Shown here: piece after piece, positions 26,098 through 34,909 of the stretch
Layout of the letters: each line of letters starts with the position of its first letter
Numbering within the stretch: the stretch's first letter is position 1
DNA from: Nitrospinia bacterium
GTDB lineage: Bacteria > Nitrospinota > Nitrospinia > Nitrospinales > JAJDAT01
Direction of reading: 5' to 3'
DNA length: 64,000 nt
NCBI GenBank assembly: GCA_029261715.1
Contig: JAJDAT010000014.1
Coordinates: 248,001-312,000, forward strand
Notes under the pieces: model-generated
Database searches by the model: none
Told to the model about the DNA's origin: nothing
What the model saw: the letters and a program-made list of their open reading frames with translations, nothing else
Position numbers and translations under genes: made by a program

Positions 26098-26109
26098 TAA
26101 ATCCCTTTT

Positions 26110-28518
26110 TTAAACATTATCTTCACCATGTCGATGTTTTCGTAAGGTAATATCCTCATCAGCACGCTTCTGCTCGTAATCAATGCTCTTTTCGAGACTA
26201 TCTTTATAGTTTTGAGCAAAAATTCGTATGCTAGCATTCTCATCTTGCAGCCAAGGCTTAATTTCCTCAATCTTTTGTTTATAAGCCTCTACCAAGCCGT
26301 ATTCACCTGTTACCACACCTATACTTTGTAGAATGATACTAAGCTCATTTTCGAGATCACTACCATCAGGCAATATCTTGATTATCTCTTTACACACTTC
26401 GTGAATAACAGGGTCTCCTTCATAATTTCTGAGTATGGCCATTACAAAGAGTAGGTCATTCTCTTTTCTGGACTGGATAACCGAAAGAAGTTTTTGTTGG
26501 AATTCAAGAGGGAAATCCGGGAAAATATTTTTTAGAAACTTCGCGCCGCGATAAATAAATAAACCGTAATTACCATCATATATATTCAGCACAGCATCAA
26601 CTGCCAGCTCTGGCTGCTTTGACAAGGGTTCTGCCAGCTTCTGAAATCTATACGGAACGGCATCATATTTGTCTGTACGTTCTTCGTCCTTTTCTTTTAA
26701 AAGACGCTTACAGAAAAAATGAAAAATCAAGTCCGGAAACAACTTTGCTGTCACACATAATACATATTCAGCTCGATAATCAATCTCGTTCAACCAGAAT
26801 AAGTTGTCTAGGATTACTTCATGGTCGGCACCATCCAGACTCATAAGGATGTCACTGAGTTGTTTTCGGAACCAGAAACCATGAAGCCAACCCGTATTTC
26901 TATGCGTCGTTAGTTCTTCCAACGCAGGTATTAAGAACTTTTTGATAAGGTACTTATTTTCCGCGTTAAATCGCGCTGACACCGACGAAACTATTTGGTT
27001 CAATGTATTAAAATCATGTGTAGCTTTAGCTTTCTCCTGTATTTTATTCAATAACTCCTCATTTACTTCGCGGGAATACTCAAAGAATCTGGCAAGGCTG
27101 AATAAATATTTCCCTTCATCGCACCAACGGTTAATCAAATCATATGCATCTTCATGATTGGTTTCTGCTATGCCACAAAGTATCGCTGTAATGAACTTCT
27201 CTAACAGTTCCGCGCTTTCATTTAGAATTTGCAAGGCTACTTTTGGCGATGTCCTGCCTAGATTCTCCAAAAACTTTCCAAAGTAAGGGAATGTGGCCAA
27301 ATCATTAGACTTTATGCCTGCATAGCTAATTATTCGTGTTTTCCACTCATCATAAGTTTCTGTAGTAACGCTTTCCGCGAACTTGAGTGCTTCTGCTTCT
27401 CGGTATGTCCTCTCACGTTCATAATCATCCCTTTCTTTTCCACTCTCCTCCCAATCATGAAAAATACTTTCAAACCCAATAAGGATACGGAACTTTTGGT
27501 ATTCAACATCATCGTATAGTGCATCACGTATAGATAAGGCTACCTCTCTAATTTTTTCATTCAACGTCCCTTTGTGGTAAAGCATCCAATAAGCATCATG
27601 CTCAATTTTCTGCTTCAACTGCATATCTGCATCAGCTAATGCAATGCGTTTCATAAATTCTGCCACAGTGATAGTATTTTCAATCACCATGGCCAATACA
27701 TCATCCCCATGCTCTATCCTTGGGGTATGTGTTGCCGTTTGCATCGAATTTAAAACAGATTTCTTTTGTTCAACATCTACAACCAGATCAAAGAGGCTCT
27801 CTAGCTCCTCCAATGCTTTCTTACGTATATTTTTTACACCTTCTTTTGCGGGTACGGCTCCTGTCCGCCATGTAAATGTTTTATAAGTCGAGTTAGTTCC
27901 GGATATGGTCGGCGATAGTATCTGGTTGCAAGCAGCGATAATGGCGTCAAAGTATTTTTTTCTTTTCACATTATCAAAGGAGACAATCTTCTCCAGAACT
28001 TTTTCTTGTGGTTCCCATGCAAGCCCCGACCATTCTCCACCGTCGCCATAGAATATATCTAGATGGTACCCCGCAAACTTCTCAATTCCCTTCTTTGCTT
28101 GTTTAGCGACATTTTCATTTTCATGGCAAGAATATCCAAAAAATATATCAAGAATTTTTGATGGCTTGTGATAGCGGATATGCTCTAAAACCTCAATGGC
28201 TTTGACCTTTAGTGTGGAATTATTTTGAAATTCACGAATACGTTCTACGGGATACCCCGGAACATCCTGATAAGTAATTTCAAACGTTTCCAGCCTTTCT
28301 AGAAAATCACCAATTGCGACAACTGTTTCCTCATGAACTCTATAAGCTATAGTGTCCAAAAGTTCCAATTGATCAGAGAGATGTTCGTATTGAGTTTCAC
28401 TTTTAAGTGCAACTAAAATTTTGGCGCATTCTTGTTGAACGGCCTGCAATGCCTTTGAGCCTGGCTCGGCCTTTTTGGAAAGATGAAAAAGAAAACTCTT
28501 CTTTTGTTTGGTATCCAT
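26110..28518 (-). CDS. 802-residue all-helical protein of unknown function, PIN-operon partner
   Basis: I do not recognise this family. The protein is soluble, rich in Glu/Lys/Leu and made of short helices in a HEAT/ARM-like rhythm from end to end (for example KAIEVLEHIRYHKPSKILDI and PVIHEVCKEIIKILPDGSDL). It has no signal peptide, membrane segment, Walker motif or obvious catalytic cluster. A highly charged DYERERTYREAEAL stretch lies at about 363-376. It starts 2 nt after the stop of the PIN-like gene, with AGGTG as ribosome-binding site, so the two are tightly coupled. A scaffold, sensor or inhibitor for the nuclease is the natural inference. Location in the accessory block next to higBA suggests defence or conflict, but nothing in the sequence proves it. 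Confidence 0.75.
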   Translation of the reverse strand: MDTKQKKSFLFHLSKKAEPGSKALQAVQQECAKILVALKSETQYEHLSDQLELLDTIAYRVHEETVVAIGDFLERLETFEITYQDVPGYPVERIREFQNNSTLKVKAIEVLEHIRYHKPSKILDIFFGYSCHENENVAKQAKKGIEKFAGYHLDIFYGDGGEWSGLAWEPQEKVLEKIVSFDNVKRKKYFDAIIAACNQILSPTISGTNSTYKTFTWRTGAVPAKEGVKNIRKKALEELESLFDLVVDVEQKKSVLNSMQTATHTPRIEHGDDVLAMVIENTITVAEFMKRIALADADMQLKQKIEHDAYWMLYHKGTLNEKIREVALSIRDALYDDVEYQKFRILIGFESIFHDWEESGKERDDYERERTYREAEALKFAESVTTETYDEWKTRIISYAGIKSNDLATFPYFGKFLENLGRTSPKVALQILNESAELLEKFITAILCGIAETNHEDAYDLINRWCDEGKYLFSLARFFEYSREVNEELLNKIQEKAKATHDFNTLNQIVSSVSARFNAENKYLIKKFLIPALEELTTHRNTGWLHGFWFRKQLSDILMSLDGADHEVILDNLFWLNEIDYRAEYVLCVTAKLFPDLIFHFFCKRLLKEKDEERTDKYDAVPYRFQKLAEPLSKQPELAVDAVLNIYDGNYGLFIYRGAKFLKNIFPDFPLEFQQKLLSVIQSRKENDLLFVMAILRNYEGDPVIHEVCKEIIKILPDGSDLENELSIILQSIGVVTGEYGLVEAYKQKIEEIKPWLQDENASIRIFAQNYKDSLEKSIDYEQKRADEDITLRKHRHGEDNV

Positions 28519-28520
28519 CG

Positions 28521-29519
28521 CTACACCTGCCCCAACATTTCAATTATTTCATTCGTGAGCCGGTCTGCGGCGGCATTACAAATTTCTTTATTTCCGACGA
28601 TATAATGACTTCCTGTATCTCTAATATATGGTTCTGGCTTAACGGAAAGAATGGTCGCGCATGCTTCGATTAATTTACGGTCAAAACCTTGGGATTCGAC
28701 GACCTCAATGAGCGATTCGTGAGAAGGGGAATCGAGGGCAACAATAAAACCAAGCAATCTGAGTTTAATTTCTCTTTCAGCGGCATTGACCGACTTTGTT
28801 AACAACAAATCAAGTGGTGACAAGCCCTCTTCAGATATTGTTGACTGTTCTGATTTCTCTCTTTCGTCTATGAGTACAGTTTCTGACTCTGGTATTTCCC
28901 CAGCTTCTTCTTTTTCTAAAATTTCAACCAAACCTAATACAGTAACCTTCTCAAAGCCAAGCTTTTCCAAAGCATCGAAAAGGGTATTGTCTTCTCCTAT
29001 ACAAAACTTATTACCAATATTTTCGTATAACTCATCGGCTAATGCATCTCGCGCGCACTCAAATATCCAAGCATCAGGAATATCTTTTTTATTTTTCACC
29101 TGTTTAAATGGAGAATTCCCATGAAAATAAGCTTCCCAAGTTTGCCCTATATGCCCTTCTCTTGGTTTATAAACGTTAATATTGTTTTCTTTCACGAATT
29201 CATGAATTCCAGTTTTCGAGTAATTTTCTATTTCCTCATTGTTAGGGAATTTATTATGCATATCAGCTTCCAACAATCCCTTGGCAATATAATTATTGGC
29301 AGGAAGATAAATAAGATTTCGGGTCAAATCCTGAATTACCTTAGTAAGTTGAGATACCTTTTGGGTTCGCCATTCTTCCAAACAAATATGAGATGTGCAG
29401 AGATTAATTTTTTTACCTTTGGAGTACTCGAATAGTTTTTGGTACGCAGCATCTTTAGATTTGTAGTCTTTAAAAAACCGTGTGTCTAAAAAGACAAACG
29501 TGTTATGAATCAACGTCAT
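28521..29519 (-). CDS. PIN-like (DUF4935-type) nuclease domain protein
   Basis: The 332-residue protein has an N-terminal PIN-like domain (about 1-185) expected to cleave RNA with Mg2+. Putative acidic metal ligands are Asp12 in VFLDTRFF, Glu48/Glu49 in HICLEEWRTQ, Asp149 in KKDIPDAWIF (Asp146 is nearby) and Asp177 in IGEDNTLFDAL. The spacing and the LEEW and PDA(W) motifs match DUF4935-type PIN proteins, as I recall them. Residues 195-230 are acidic and likely disordered. A helical C-terminal domain (about 235-332) is not recognised. It is promoter-proximal to the 802-residue protein. The pair could be a toxin-antitoxin-like or antiphage module. Confidence 0.7.
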   Translation of the reverse strand: MTLIHNTFVFLDTRFFKDYKSKDAAYQKLFEYSKGKKINLCTSHICLEEWRTQKVSQLTKVIQDLTRNLIYLPANNYIAKGLLEADMHNKFPNNEEIENYSKTGIHEFVKENNINVYKPREGHIGQTWEAYFHGNSPFKQVKNKKDIPDAWIFECARDALADELYENIGNKFCIGEDNTLFDALEKLGFEKVTVLGLVEILEKEEAGEIPESETVLIDEREKSEQSTISEEGLSPLDLLLTKSVNAAEREIKLRLLGFIVALDSPSHESLIEVVESQGFDRKLIEACATILSVKPEPYIRDTGSHYIVGNKEICNAAADRLTNEIIEMLGQV

Positions 29520-29620
29520 AGCTATTCACCAATGATATAAATATACAAGTTTGTCAGATTTACTATCTAAGGACATTTTATGAGCAAACCCCATTTATAA
29601 AATCTATCAAAATCCATTAA

Positions 29621-29670
29621 TGTCCGCTTTGGGTTGCGCCGACCAGTTGAAGTCGCGGCCAAAAGCGGTC
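29621..29670. repeat. Imperfect inverted element with CGGCCAAAAGCGGTC, right of PIN operon
   Basis: GTCCGCTTTGGGT (29622-29634) and GGCCAAAAGCGGTC (29657-29670) form an imperfect inverted repeat. The right arm is a direct copy of 26081-26095. The left arm GTCCGCTTTGGGT recurs at 30728-30740 inside the start of the next gene. Confidence 0.65.
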
Positions 29671-29720
29671 GTTCCGCACAGCACAAGGATTGCTCTTGCC
29701 AAACTAACCTGATGGGTATA

Positions 29721-30758
29721 CTAGATCTTAAATAGAAATTGAAACATTACTCCCGCAACCGAAAGAATAAAACATGCAAAAGAAGAAAACCCTAAAACCC
29801 AAGGCCATATAGGTGTCCCCACTCTTTTCTTATCAATTTCTATTAAATCTTGAAAGGAAATCTTATCCTTGTAATATCCAGATGAATCCCTTACCCAGCC
29901 GGTGAGCAAACCATTTAAATCTATTAAAAGTGTAGCTATTGGTCCTCCAGCAAAAATTACACCAAATAAAAATAAGCAAAATGTGTACTTAAGGTTTGGA
30001 TAGTCAGGTGCACCTTTAGTAGTGCCCCAATAACCTAATAATGCAACAGCTCCACCAGCATTTGTTAGAAAAAGATATTTTGTTGCCTGTGTTGTGTAAT
30101 CTTGAACCAACCTATTTAAATATCCCCACCTTTCATCAATATATTTAATGTTAGTTTCTCTTACTTCTTGGGTTGTCTCGGAATATTTCAAACGAAAATG
30201 TTTTACAATAATCCCCTCAGCTTCCTCCCCAGAAAAAGTTCCAGCCTTAAATAAGGCGGTAGCTAACCCATCTACCGCCTTCCAATTTTTTTCTGTAGAT
30301 AAAAAATCTTTCATAATTTTAGCATTGTGTTCAACAACTGACTCTTGCCCAGGATTTAATTTCTTAGATATGTTCGCCACATCTGAATAAGGAGAAATTT
30401 TTTCTTTTTGGGTATCAAAATTTTCTAAATCAAAAATCTTTTCTGCCTCACAGCCAGCTAAACAAATTAAAAAATGTTTACGGTAACGCTCATCATCATA
30501 TTTAGTAAAACTTCGAGACTTAATTAACTCAAAATCAGATTCATAAAAGAAATATTTGTAGTCAAATAGGTCATAATTATCTTCATCTAAATCAATAGAA
30601 ACATTTCCGGTAATTTTTCCACCCATTAGGAAAATTGCCACGCAAATACCCGCTTGGTTATAAGCAAGCATTTCTCTTTTTTTAAAATCTGTCATAACTG
30701 TTTTATGATGGTCTTTCCATATTAAAGGTCCGCTTTGGGTCGGAAACAGCTCTATCAA
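29721..30758 (-). CDS. Membrane protein with degenerate M41 (FtsH-type) peptidase-like domain
   Basis: The N-terminal 190 residues resemble the FtsH protease domain without the AAA part. REMLAYNQAGICVAIF matches the helix REAVAYHEAGHAVVA. LICLAGCEAEKIF matches the LGGRAAE region and YSDVANISKKL the third-ligand helix. The zinc motif HEAGH is replaced by NQAGI (Asn34 to Ile38), so it should not be a metalloprotease. A C-terminal membrane module with three hydrophobic segments follows: LTNAGGAVALLGYW, a long helix at about 265-290 and WVLGFSSFACFILSV. The start is TTG at 30758 (GGATAGGG upstream) or ATG at 30695; the longer form runs through a dispersed repeat. Function unknown; possibly a signalling or effector membrane protein of the accessory block. 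Confidence 0.65.
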   Translation of the reverse strand: MIELFPTQSGPLIWKDHHKTVMTDFKKREMLAYNQAGICVAIFLMGGKITGNVSIDLDEDNYDLFDYKYFFYESDFELIKSRSFTKYDDERYRKHFLICLAGCEAEKIFDLENFDTQKEKISPYSDVANISKKLNPGQESVVEHNAKIMKDFLSTEKNWKAVDGLATALFKAGTFSGEEAEGIIVKHFRLKYSETTQEVRETNIKYIDERWGYLNRLVQDYTTQATKYLFLTNAGGAVALLGYWGTTKGAPDYPNLKYTFCLFLFGVIFAGGPIATLLIDLNGLLTGWVRDSSGYYKDKISFQDLIEIDKKRVGTPIWPWVLGFSSFACFILSVAGVMFQFLFKI

Positions 30759-30812
30759 TACCCTATCCTATATTAATAAATAACCATAAAACTCGTAAAA
30801 TAATCTACAAAA

Positions 30813-30852
30813 GTTGGCGAGTCGCCAACATCGAAACAAAAAGGATTATCTC
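30813..30852 (+). repeat. Hairpin element G at right edge of accessory region
   Basis: GTTGGCGA-G-TCGCCAAC is a perfect 8-bp stem, followed by ACATCGAAACAAAAAGGA. The tail matches the element at 24908-24966. Confidence 0.55.
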
Positions 30853-30896
30853 AAGTATCTGAACTTCGTTTTAAAAGTTAATCATTTCGGCAAGGT

Positions 30897-31841
30897 TTAG
30901 GAACTGGCAGTTATACTTATTTTTTCGATTTCGGAATCGGCGACGGTTCGGGTGGATTGAATATGATAACGTCTTACCAACATCTTCACCAAAAACTTTA
31001 ATGCGCCCCACTTGCTACTAAATAAAACTGAACCTTGACCGCGAGAGCAAAAGTATTGGATGTCTTTAAATTGGTGTTTCAATATGGTGGGAAAATATCT
31101 AAAAAATAAACTGAGGGAGTAATTCTTAATTAAAACCAACATGTCGTTGCGCTTACATAAATATACGTAACGGTCGCTATACAATCCAACCGTTGCCGTT
31201 CCTATGTGATATACCTTGGCTTTTGGTAAATATACTGTTTTTAGTCCGCGCAATTGGCCGCGCATATTTAGATCAACATCTTCGGCAAATATAAAAAAGT
31301 CTTCGTCAAACAAACCGATCGACTCAAAAAAACTTCTTCGATAAATTCCCGCTCCAGCGCAGGCCCCAAAAACATATTCTTCTTTATCGAATTGGCCAAC
31401 ATCTTTTTCTCCCTGGCCTCGTCCTCCACCCGCTGACCAGATATGAAATAGATCGCCGGTGTTATAAAAAGCTTCTCTATCGTGCAGGAACATCATCTTA
31501 GTTGTTCCCATACCGCATTCAGGGTGTCGCTCCATCCCCGAATATAATTCGCTCAACCAATCTTCAGCAACTTCAATATCATTGTTTAAAAGACAAATGT
31601 ATTCCCCTTTAGAAGCTTTGTAGCCTTCATTGCACGCTATGGCAAATCCCAAATTTTCCGGCAATTCCACGAGTCGCACCCAGGGATACTTTTCCCTAAT
31701 CATTTCTTTCGAACCATCGACTGAACCGTTATCAACTACAATCGTTTCGAAATCTTCAAAATCAGATTTTTGAAGAGAATCTAAACACATACCGACCAAG
31801 TGAATTCCATTCCAATTAGGAACAACAACACTAATTTTCAT
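30897..31841 (-). CDS. GT2-family glycosyltransferase (rhamnosyltransferase-like)
   Basis: The 314-residue inverting GT-A enzyme has VSVVVPNWNG-type N-terminus ISVVVPNWNG, the first acidic motif VVDNGSVDGS and the DxD-like LLNNDIEV. ENLGFAIACNEG is typical of GT2 rhamnosyl- and related transferases. The catalytic acidic region is FFIFAEDVDLNMR. A C-terminal hydrophobic and basic part probably docks on the membrane. Its ATG overlaps the stop of the upstream radical SAM-TPR-GT2 gene (TAATG), so the two are coupled and probably act on the same glycan. Confidence 0.88.
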   Translation of the reverse strand: MKISVVVPNWNGIHLVGMCLDSLQKSDFEDFETIVVDNGSVDGSKEMIREKYPWVRLVELPENLGFAIACNEGYKASKGEYICLLNNDIEVAEDWLSELYSGMERHPECGMGTTKMMFLHDREAFYNTGDLFHIWSAGGGRGQGEKDVGQFDKEEYVFGACAGAGIYRRSFFESIGLFDEDFFIFAEDVDLNMRGQLRGLKTVYLPKAKVYHIGTATVGLYSDRYVYLCKRNDMLVLIKNYSLSLFFRYFPTILKHQFKDIQYFCSRGQGSVLFSSKWGALKFLVKMLVRRYHIQSTRTVADSEIEKISITASS

Positions 31842-34708
31842 TACTGGTAATCTGTAGAAGGTTTAAGTTCTTTTAATTTGCCGGCAGCGCCAGGCAACAA
31901 TTTCGCTTCAAATTTTAATTCTTTCGACGCCGTTTCTAACGCTAAATGATTTATATATTCAAAAACTGGAGCGTATAAATACGCAAATAAATTTGAACCC
32001 AAGTCGTTGTCCATTAAAAACCTGCGAAACGCTACGGTCTTCTTAATAAGAGATTTATTGGATTCGTCCAATTTTCTAGAAACACAATCTTTATTAAGCG
32101 TTCCAAAGAAAACGCGATGAAACTTTAACGACCGATTAAACTGAGCCTGAAAAGAGAGGTTATGCGAATGAAAAACTGCAGCTCTTGGTTGATAAGCTAT
32201 CTTGTATCCTCGACTCTGCATGCTTCCAGCCCATACTCGATCTTCAGCCCAATCAATGGCTTCTTCGAAGGGATAATCGATGAGATCTGACTTTCTCATA
32301 GCTGAATTCGCGTTTGAAAAAAAATTATCTTCGGTTCTTTCTAAGTAATGTTCCCCAAAAGTATCGGTTAATATTTTTCGTTCGAATGGGCTAGACCAAC
32401 CTCCCATTGGTTTTTCGGAACCATGGACTCCCGCTATTTTCGGATCGTTTAAAGGTTCGATCAGCGACTTCAACCATCTTCCGTTCTCTGGAACCGCATG
32501 AGCGCTGAGATTAACTACAATTTCTCCTCGTGCAAGTTGAGAACCCAAGTTAAGAGTTTTAGCGTAATGAAATGACTCTGGGGAAATACTAATAATTGTT
32601 ATAGGAAATCGTTTGGCAATCTCAATGGTTTTATCTTTTGAACCCGAATCGATTAAAATAACTTCCCAACTCGTCTCTTCCTGTTTTGAAATAACCGTTA
32701 ACGTTTGTTCTAAAAATCTCTCTTCGTTCAAAGTTCGAATAACTATAGAAACTTTTGGAGTAGATTCTCTTTCCGTAGTTTGAACAATCTCATAATCCAA
32801 TGGATTTCCAGAATGAGTTTTATTGGCTTCAATTTTTGGTTTTAACCAAGACCGAAATAAAGGAGAAGAAAAATTAAATAAGGAAAACATTGAAGAGTAC
32901 GCTCGTTCTTCTAATCCAAGAGCTCCCGTTTCAACTTGCCTCAGATTCCAATAATGATCCCATGCGGAACTATGATTGGGATTAAGATGAACGCAATTTT
33001 TAAAATGTTGCAAAGCTTCTTTCGTTTTTCCTTCTTCTAACGAAATCGTTCCCAAATGATAATGCGCTCCCGCTGCATAAACTAAAGCGTCTTCGTAGTC
33101 GTAAGCTGTTTGAACAATTTTTTCATATTGTTCGCGTGCATTTAATAAATCACCGCGTTGCTTATGTACTGACCCCATAACATGATAGCAAGTCAGCGCT
33201 TGAGGAAATTCCGCTAAAATCGATTCTGCCCCCTGGACGACTTCGTCATATTTTTTCATTTGAAACAGCGGAGTTAATTGATCCAATTTACTATCGGATA
33301 GTTCTCTATCCTTTTTCAACATGCGGGTCTTTTCTTGCGCTACGGATTTGGGTCGTGTTGTTGTTTCAAAAGGTTGAGCTTCTTCAAAAGCTTCCCGCAT
33401 CGTATCAGCCGTTTCCAAGATTTGTTCGCGCGAATAGTTTGGATAACTCACTACAGTATCGCTAATGCCGTTGAATCTATCGAGATCGTCAGTAACTAAC
33501 CACCCGTTTTTAACCGCCTTCTTATAAAAATCGGTCGCTGGATGAGGAACCGCAATAGAAGCTTGCCAACTGGAAAGCAATCCTTTCGAAATGACTCTTT
33601 TTCCAAACTCTATAGTTTTACGATCGCCTTCGGGAGTGGAACCAGACGCTCCAAAAAGAAAAGTGCCGTACATTTCGATTCCCAATTTTTTGGCGATTCC
33701 TAATATTTTTTCTAACTCGTCGGATCGAGTTTTGATCAGTCCAATACTTTGTCCCGTATCTTCGTCAACACTTTCAATTCCTACGCGCAGCTTGTAATAA
33801 CCAGCTTTCTTAATGGCTTCTAGGATTTCTTCATCCAAACGCTGATGGTTTGCCATCGCTTCGTAACGGAGATCGTTATTACCAGAATCAACTATAGCGT
33901 CGCAAAACTCTAAAATATCCTTTTTCCGGATAATGTGAGTCTCTTCGTTGAAAAAACATCCTTCCATTTCGGGATACTTGCGCCGAAGTGTTTCAATCTC
34001 ATTAATGATGCGAGAGGTTTTGCGGAACCGCCAATTGATATTTTCATAGTAAACCGTACCCGCTACGCAGAAATCACAGGTATATGGGCATCCTCTTGAA
34101 GGATGCACTTCAATTTCCTTATATCGCGTCCAACGGTGCCCCCCTGAGTAGCTATAATCAATTCTTCTTATATCTTCATCTTCTGGATCTGGAAGCCAAT
34201 CCAAATCCAATACTTTTCTATAAGATTTGGGGTATAAACCTTCGATCGATTTTGGGTCTTTTCCCTTTAGGATATCTAAAACCGTTTCTTCGAATTCACC
34301 AACGCAAGCATATTGAAAGCCATCTGCAACAACTTTTTCAGGCCAAGCAGTTGGATATTGCCCAGTCATTATCACTTCTGCTCCGAGATTATTACGGGCA
34401 TGACGTGCGACTTTTAACGTTTCCGCATAAGAAACCGTATCCACTTCAAAAATAACCCAATCGGGTTTTTCGAGATCGAGGTACTGCTTGTAATCTTCGG
34501 CAGTAAATCGCATCCATGCTCCATCAACCATCTTCACATGATCATTTGGCAATTCACGCTTTAAAAGGGTAGAAAGGTAAGCTAATTCGTACGGATAATA
34601 GATAAAAACCGGATAACCGCTAAACATACTGGTCCATCGGCTAGGAAACGGACAAATATACCTATTTTCTGGTAATCTACCGGGAGGATTACATACAAGA
34701 ATCTTCAT
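31841..34708 (-). CDS. Radical SAM - TPR - GT2 three-part fusion protein
   Basis: The 955-residue protein joins three domains. Residues 1-170 are a B12-binding-like domain (LVCNPPGRLPEN; VIMTGQYPT; VGEFEE). Residues 200-440 are a radical SAM core with Cys207, Cys211 and Cys214 in RGCPYTCDFC and RVGIESVDED. About 475-610 contain TPR units (HLNPNHSSAWDHYW; ALTCYHVMGSVHKQRGDLLN). About 655-880 are a GT2 glycosyltransferase: KVSIVIRTLNEERFLEQTL, DSGSKDKT and AIDWAEDRVWAGSMQ. This joins radical chemistry and sugar transfer in one chain. It sits first in an operon with a second GT2. An assembly artefact is unlikely because the frame is open and the linkers are coherent. Substrates are unknown. Confidence 0.85.
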   Translation of the reverse strand: MKILVCNPPGRLPENRYICPFPSRWTSMFSGYPVFIYYPYELAYLSTLLKRELPNDHVKMVDGAWMRFTAEDYKQYLDLEKPDWVIFEVDTVSYAETLKVARHARNNLGAEVIMTGQYPTAWPEKVVADGFQYACVGEFEETVLDILKGKDPKSIEGLYPKSYRKVLDLDWLPDPEDEDIRRIDYSYSGGHRWTRYKEIEVHPSRGCPYTCDFCVAGTVYYENINWRFRKTSRIINEIETLRRKYPEMEGCFFNEETHIIRKKDILEFCDAIVDSGNNDLRYEAMANHQRLDEEILEAIKKAGYYKLRVGIESVDEDTGQSIGLIKTRSDELEKILGIAKKLGIEMYGTFLFGASGSTPEGDRKTIEFGKRVISKGLLSSWQASIAVPHPATDFYKKAVKNGWLVTDDLDRFNGISDTVVSYPNYSREQILETADTMREAFEEAQPFETTTRPKSVAQEKTRMLKKDRELSDSKLDQLTPLFQMKKYDEVVQGAESILAEFPQALTCYHVMGSVHKQRGDLLNAREQYEKIVQTAYDYEDALVYAAGAHYHLGTISLEEGKTKEALQHFKNCVHLNPNHSSAWDHYWNLRQVETGALGLEERAYSSMFSLFNFSSPLFRSWLKPKIEANKTHSGNPLDYEIVQTTERESTPKVSIVIRTLNEERFLEQTLTVISKQEETSWEVILIDSGSKDKTIEIAKRFPITIISISPESFHYAKTLNLGSQLARGEIVVNLSAHAVPENGRWLKSLIEPLNDPKIAGVHGSEKPMGGWSSPFERKILTDTFGEHYLERTEDNFFSNANSAMRKSDLIDYPFEEAIDWAEDRVWAGSMQSRGYKIAYQPRAAVFHSHNLSFQAQFNRSLKFHRVFFGTLNKDCVSRKLDESNKSLIKKTVAFRRFLMDNDLGSNLFAYLYAPVFEYINHLALETASKELKFEAKLLPGAAGKLKELKPSTDYQ

Positions 34709-34774
34709 TAATTTTTTTATAGTTTTTAATTATCGAATTTCTAAGAAACTGAGCAAAAAGCCTATATCAAAAGC

Positions 34775-34802
34775 GAGATCCCTCGACTGAGTTCGGGATG
34801 AC
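34775..34802. repeat. ATCC(C/T)TCGACTGAG-type dispersed hairpin
   Basis: GATCCCTCGACTGAGTTC followed by GGGATGAC; the arms ATCCC and GGGAT pair. Hairpins of this sequence type recur in many unrelated bacterial genomes. It lies alone in the 201-nt gap between two operons. Confidence 0.7.
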
Positions 34803-34909
34803 GCATAGTGGGAACTCTAAAAACACTCAAATAAATCAAACCCATTATACCCTTTTCGGAAAATAACGTCGGAACCTTAAAAAATCATTCACCAAAACCT
34901 TAAAAACTA

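Noticed and set aside
24600-30860. Prophage or integrative element
   Set aside because: No integrase, transposase, tRNA-associated attachment site or phage structural gene is present; it is described only as an accessory block.
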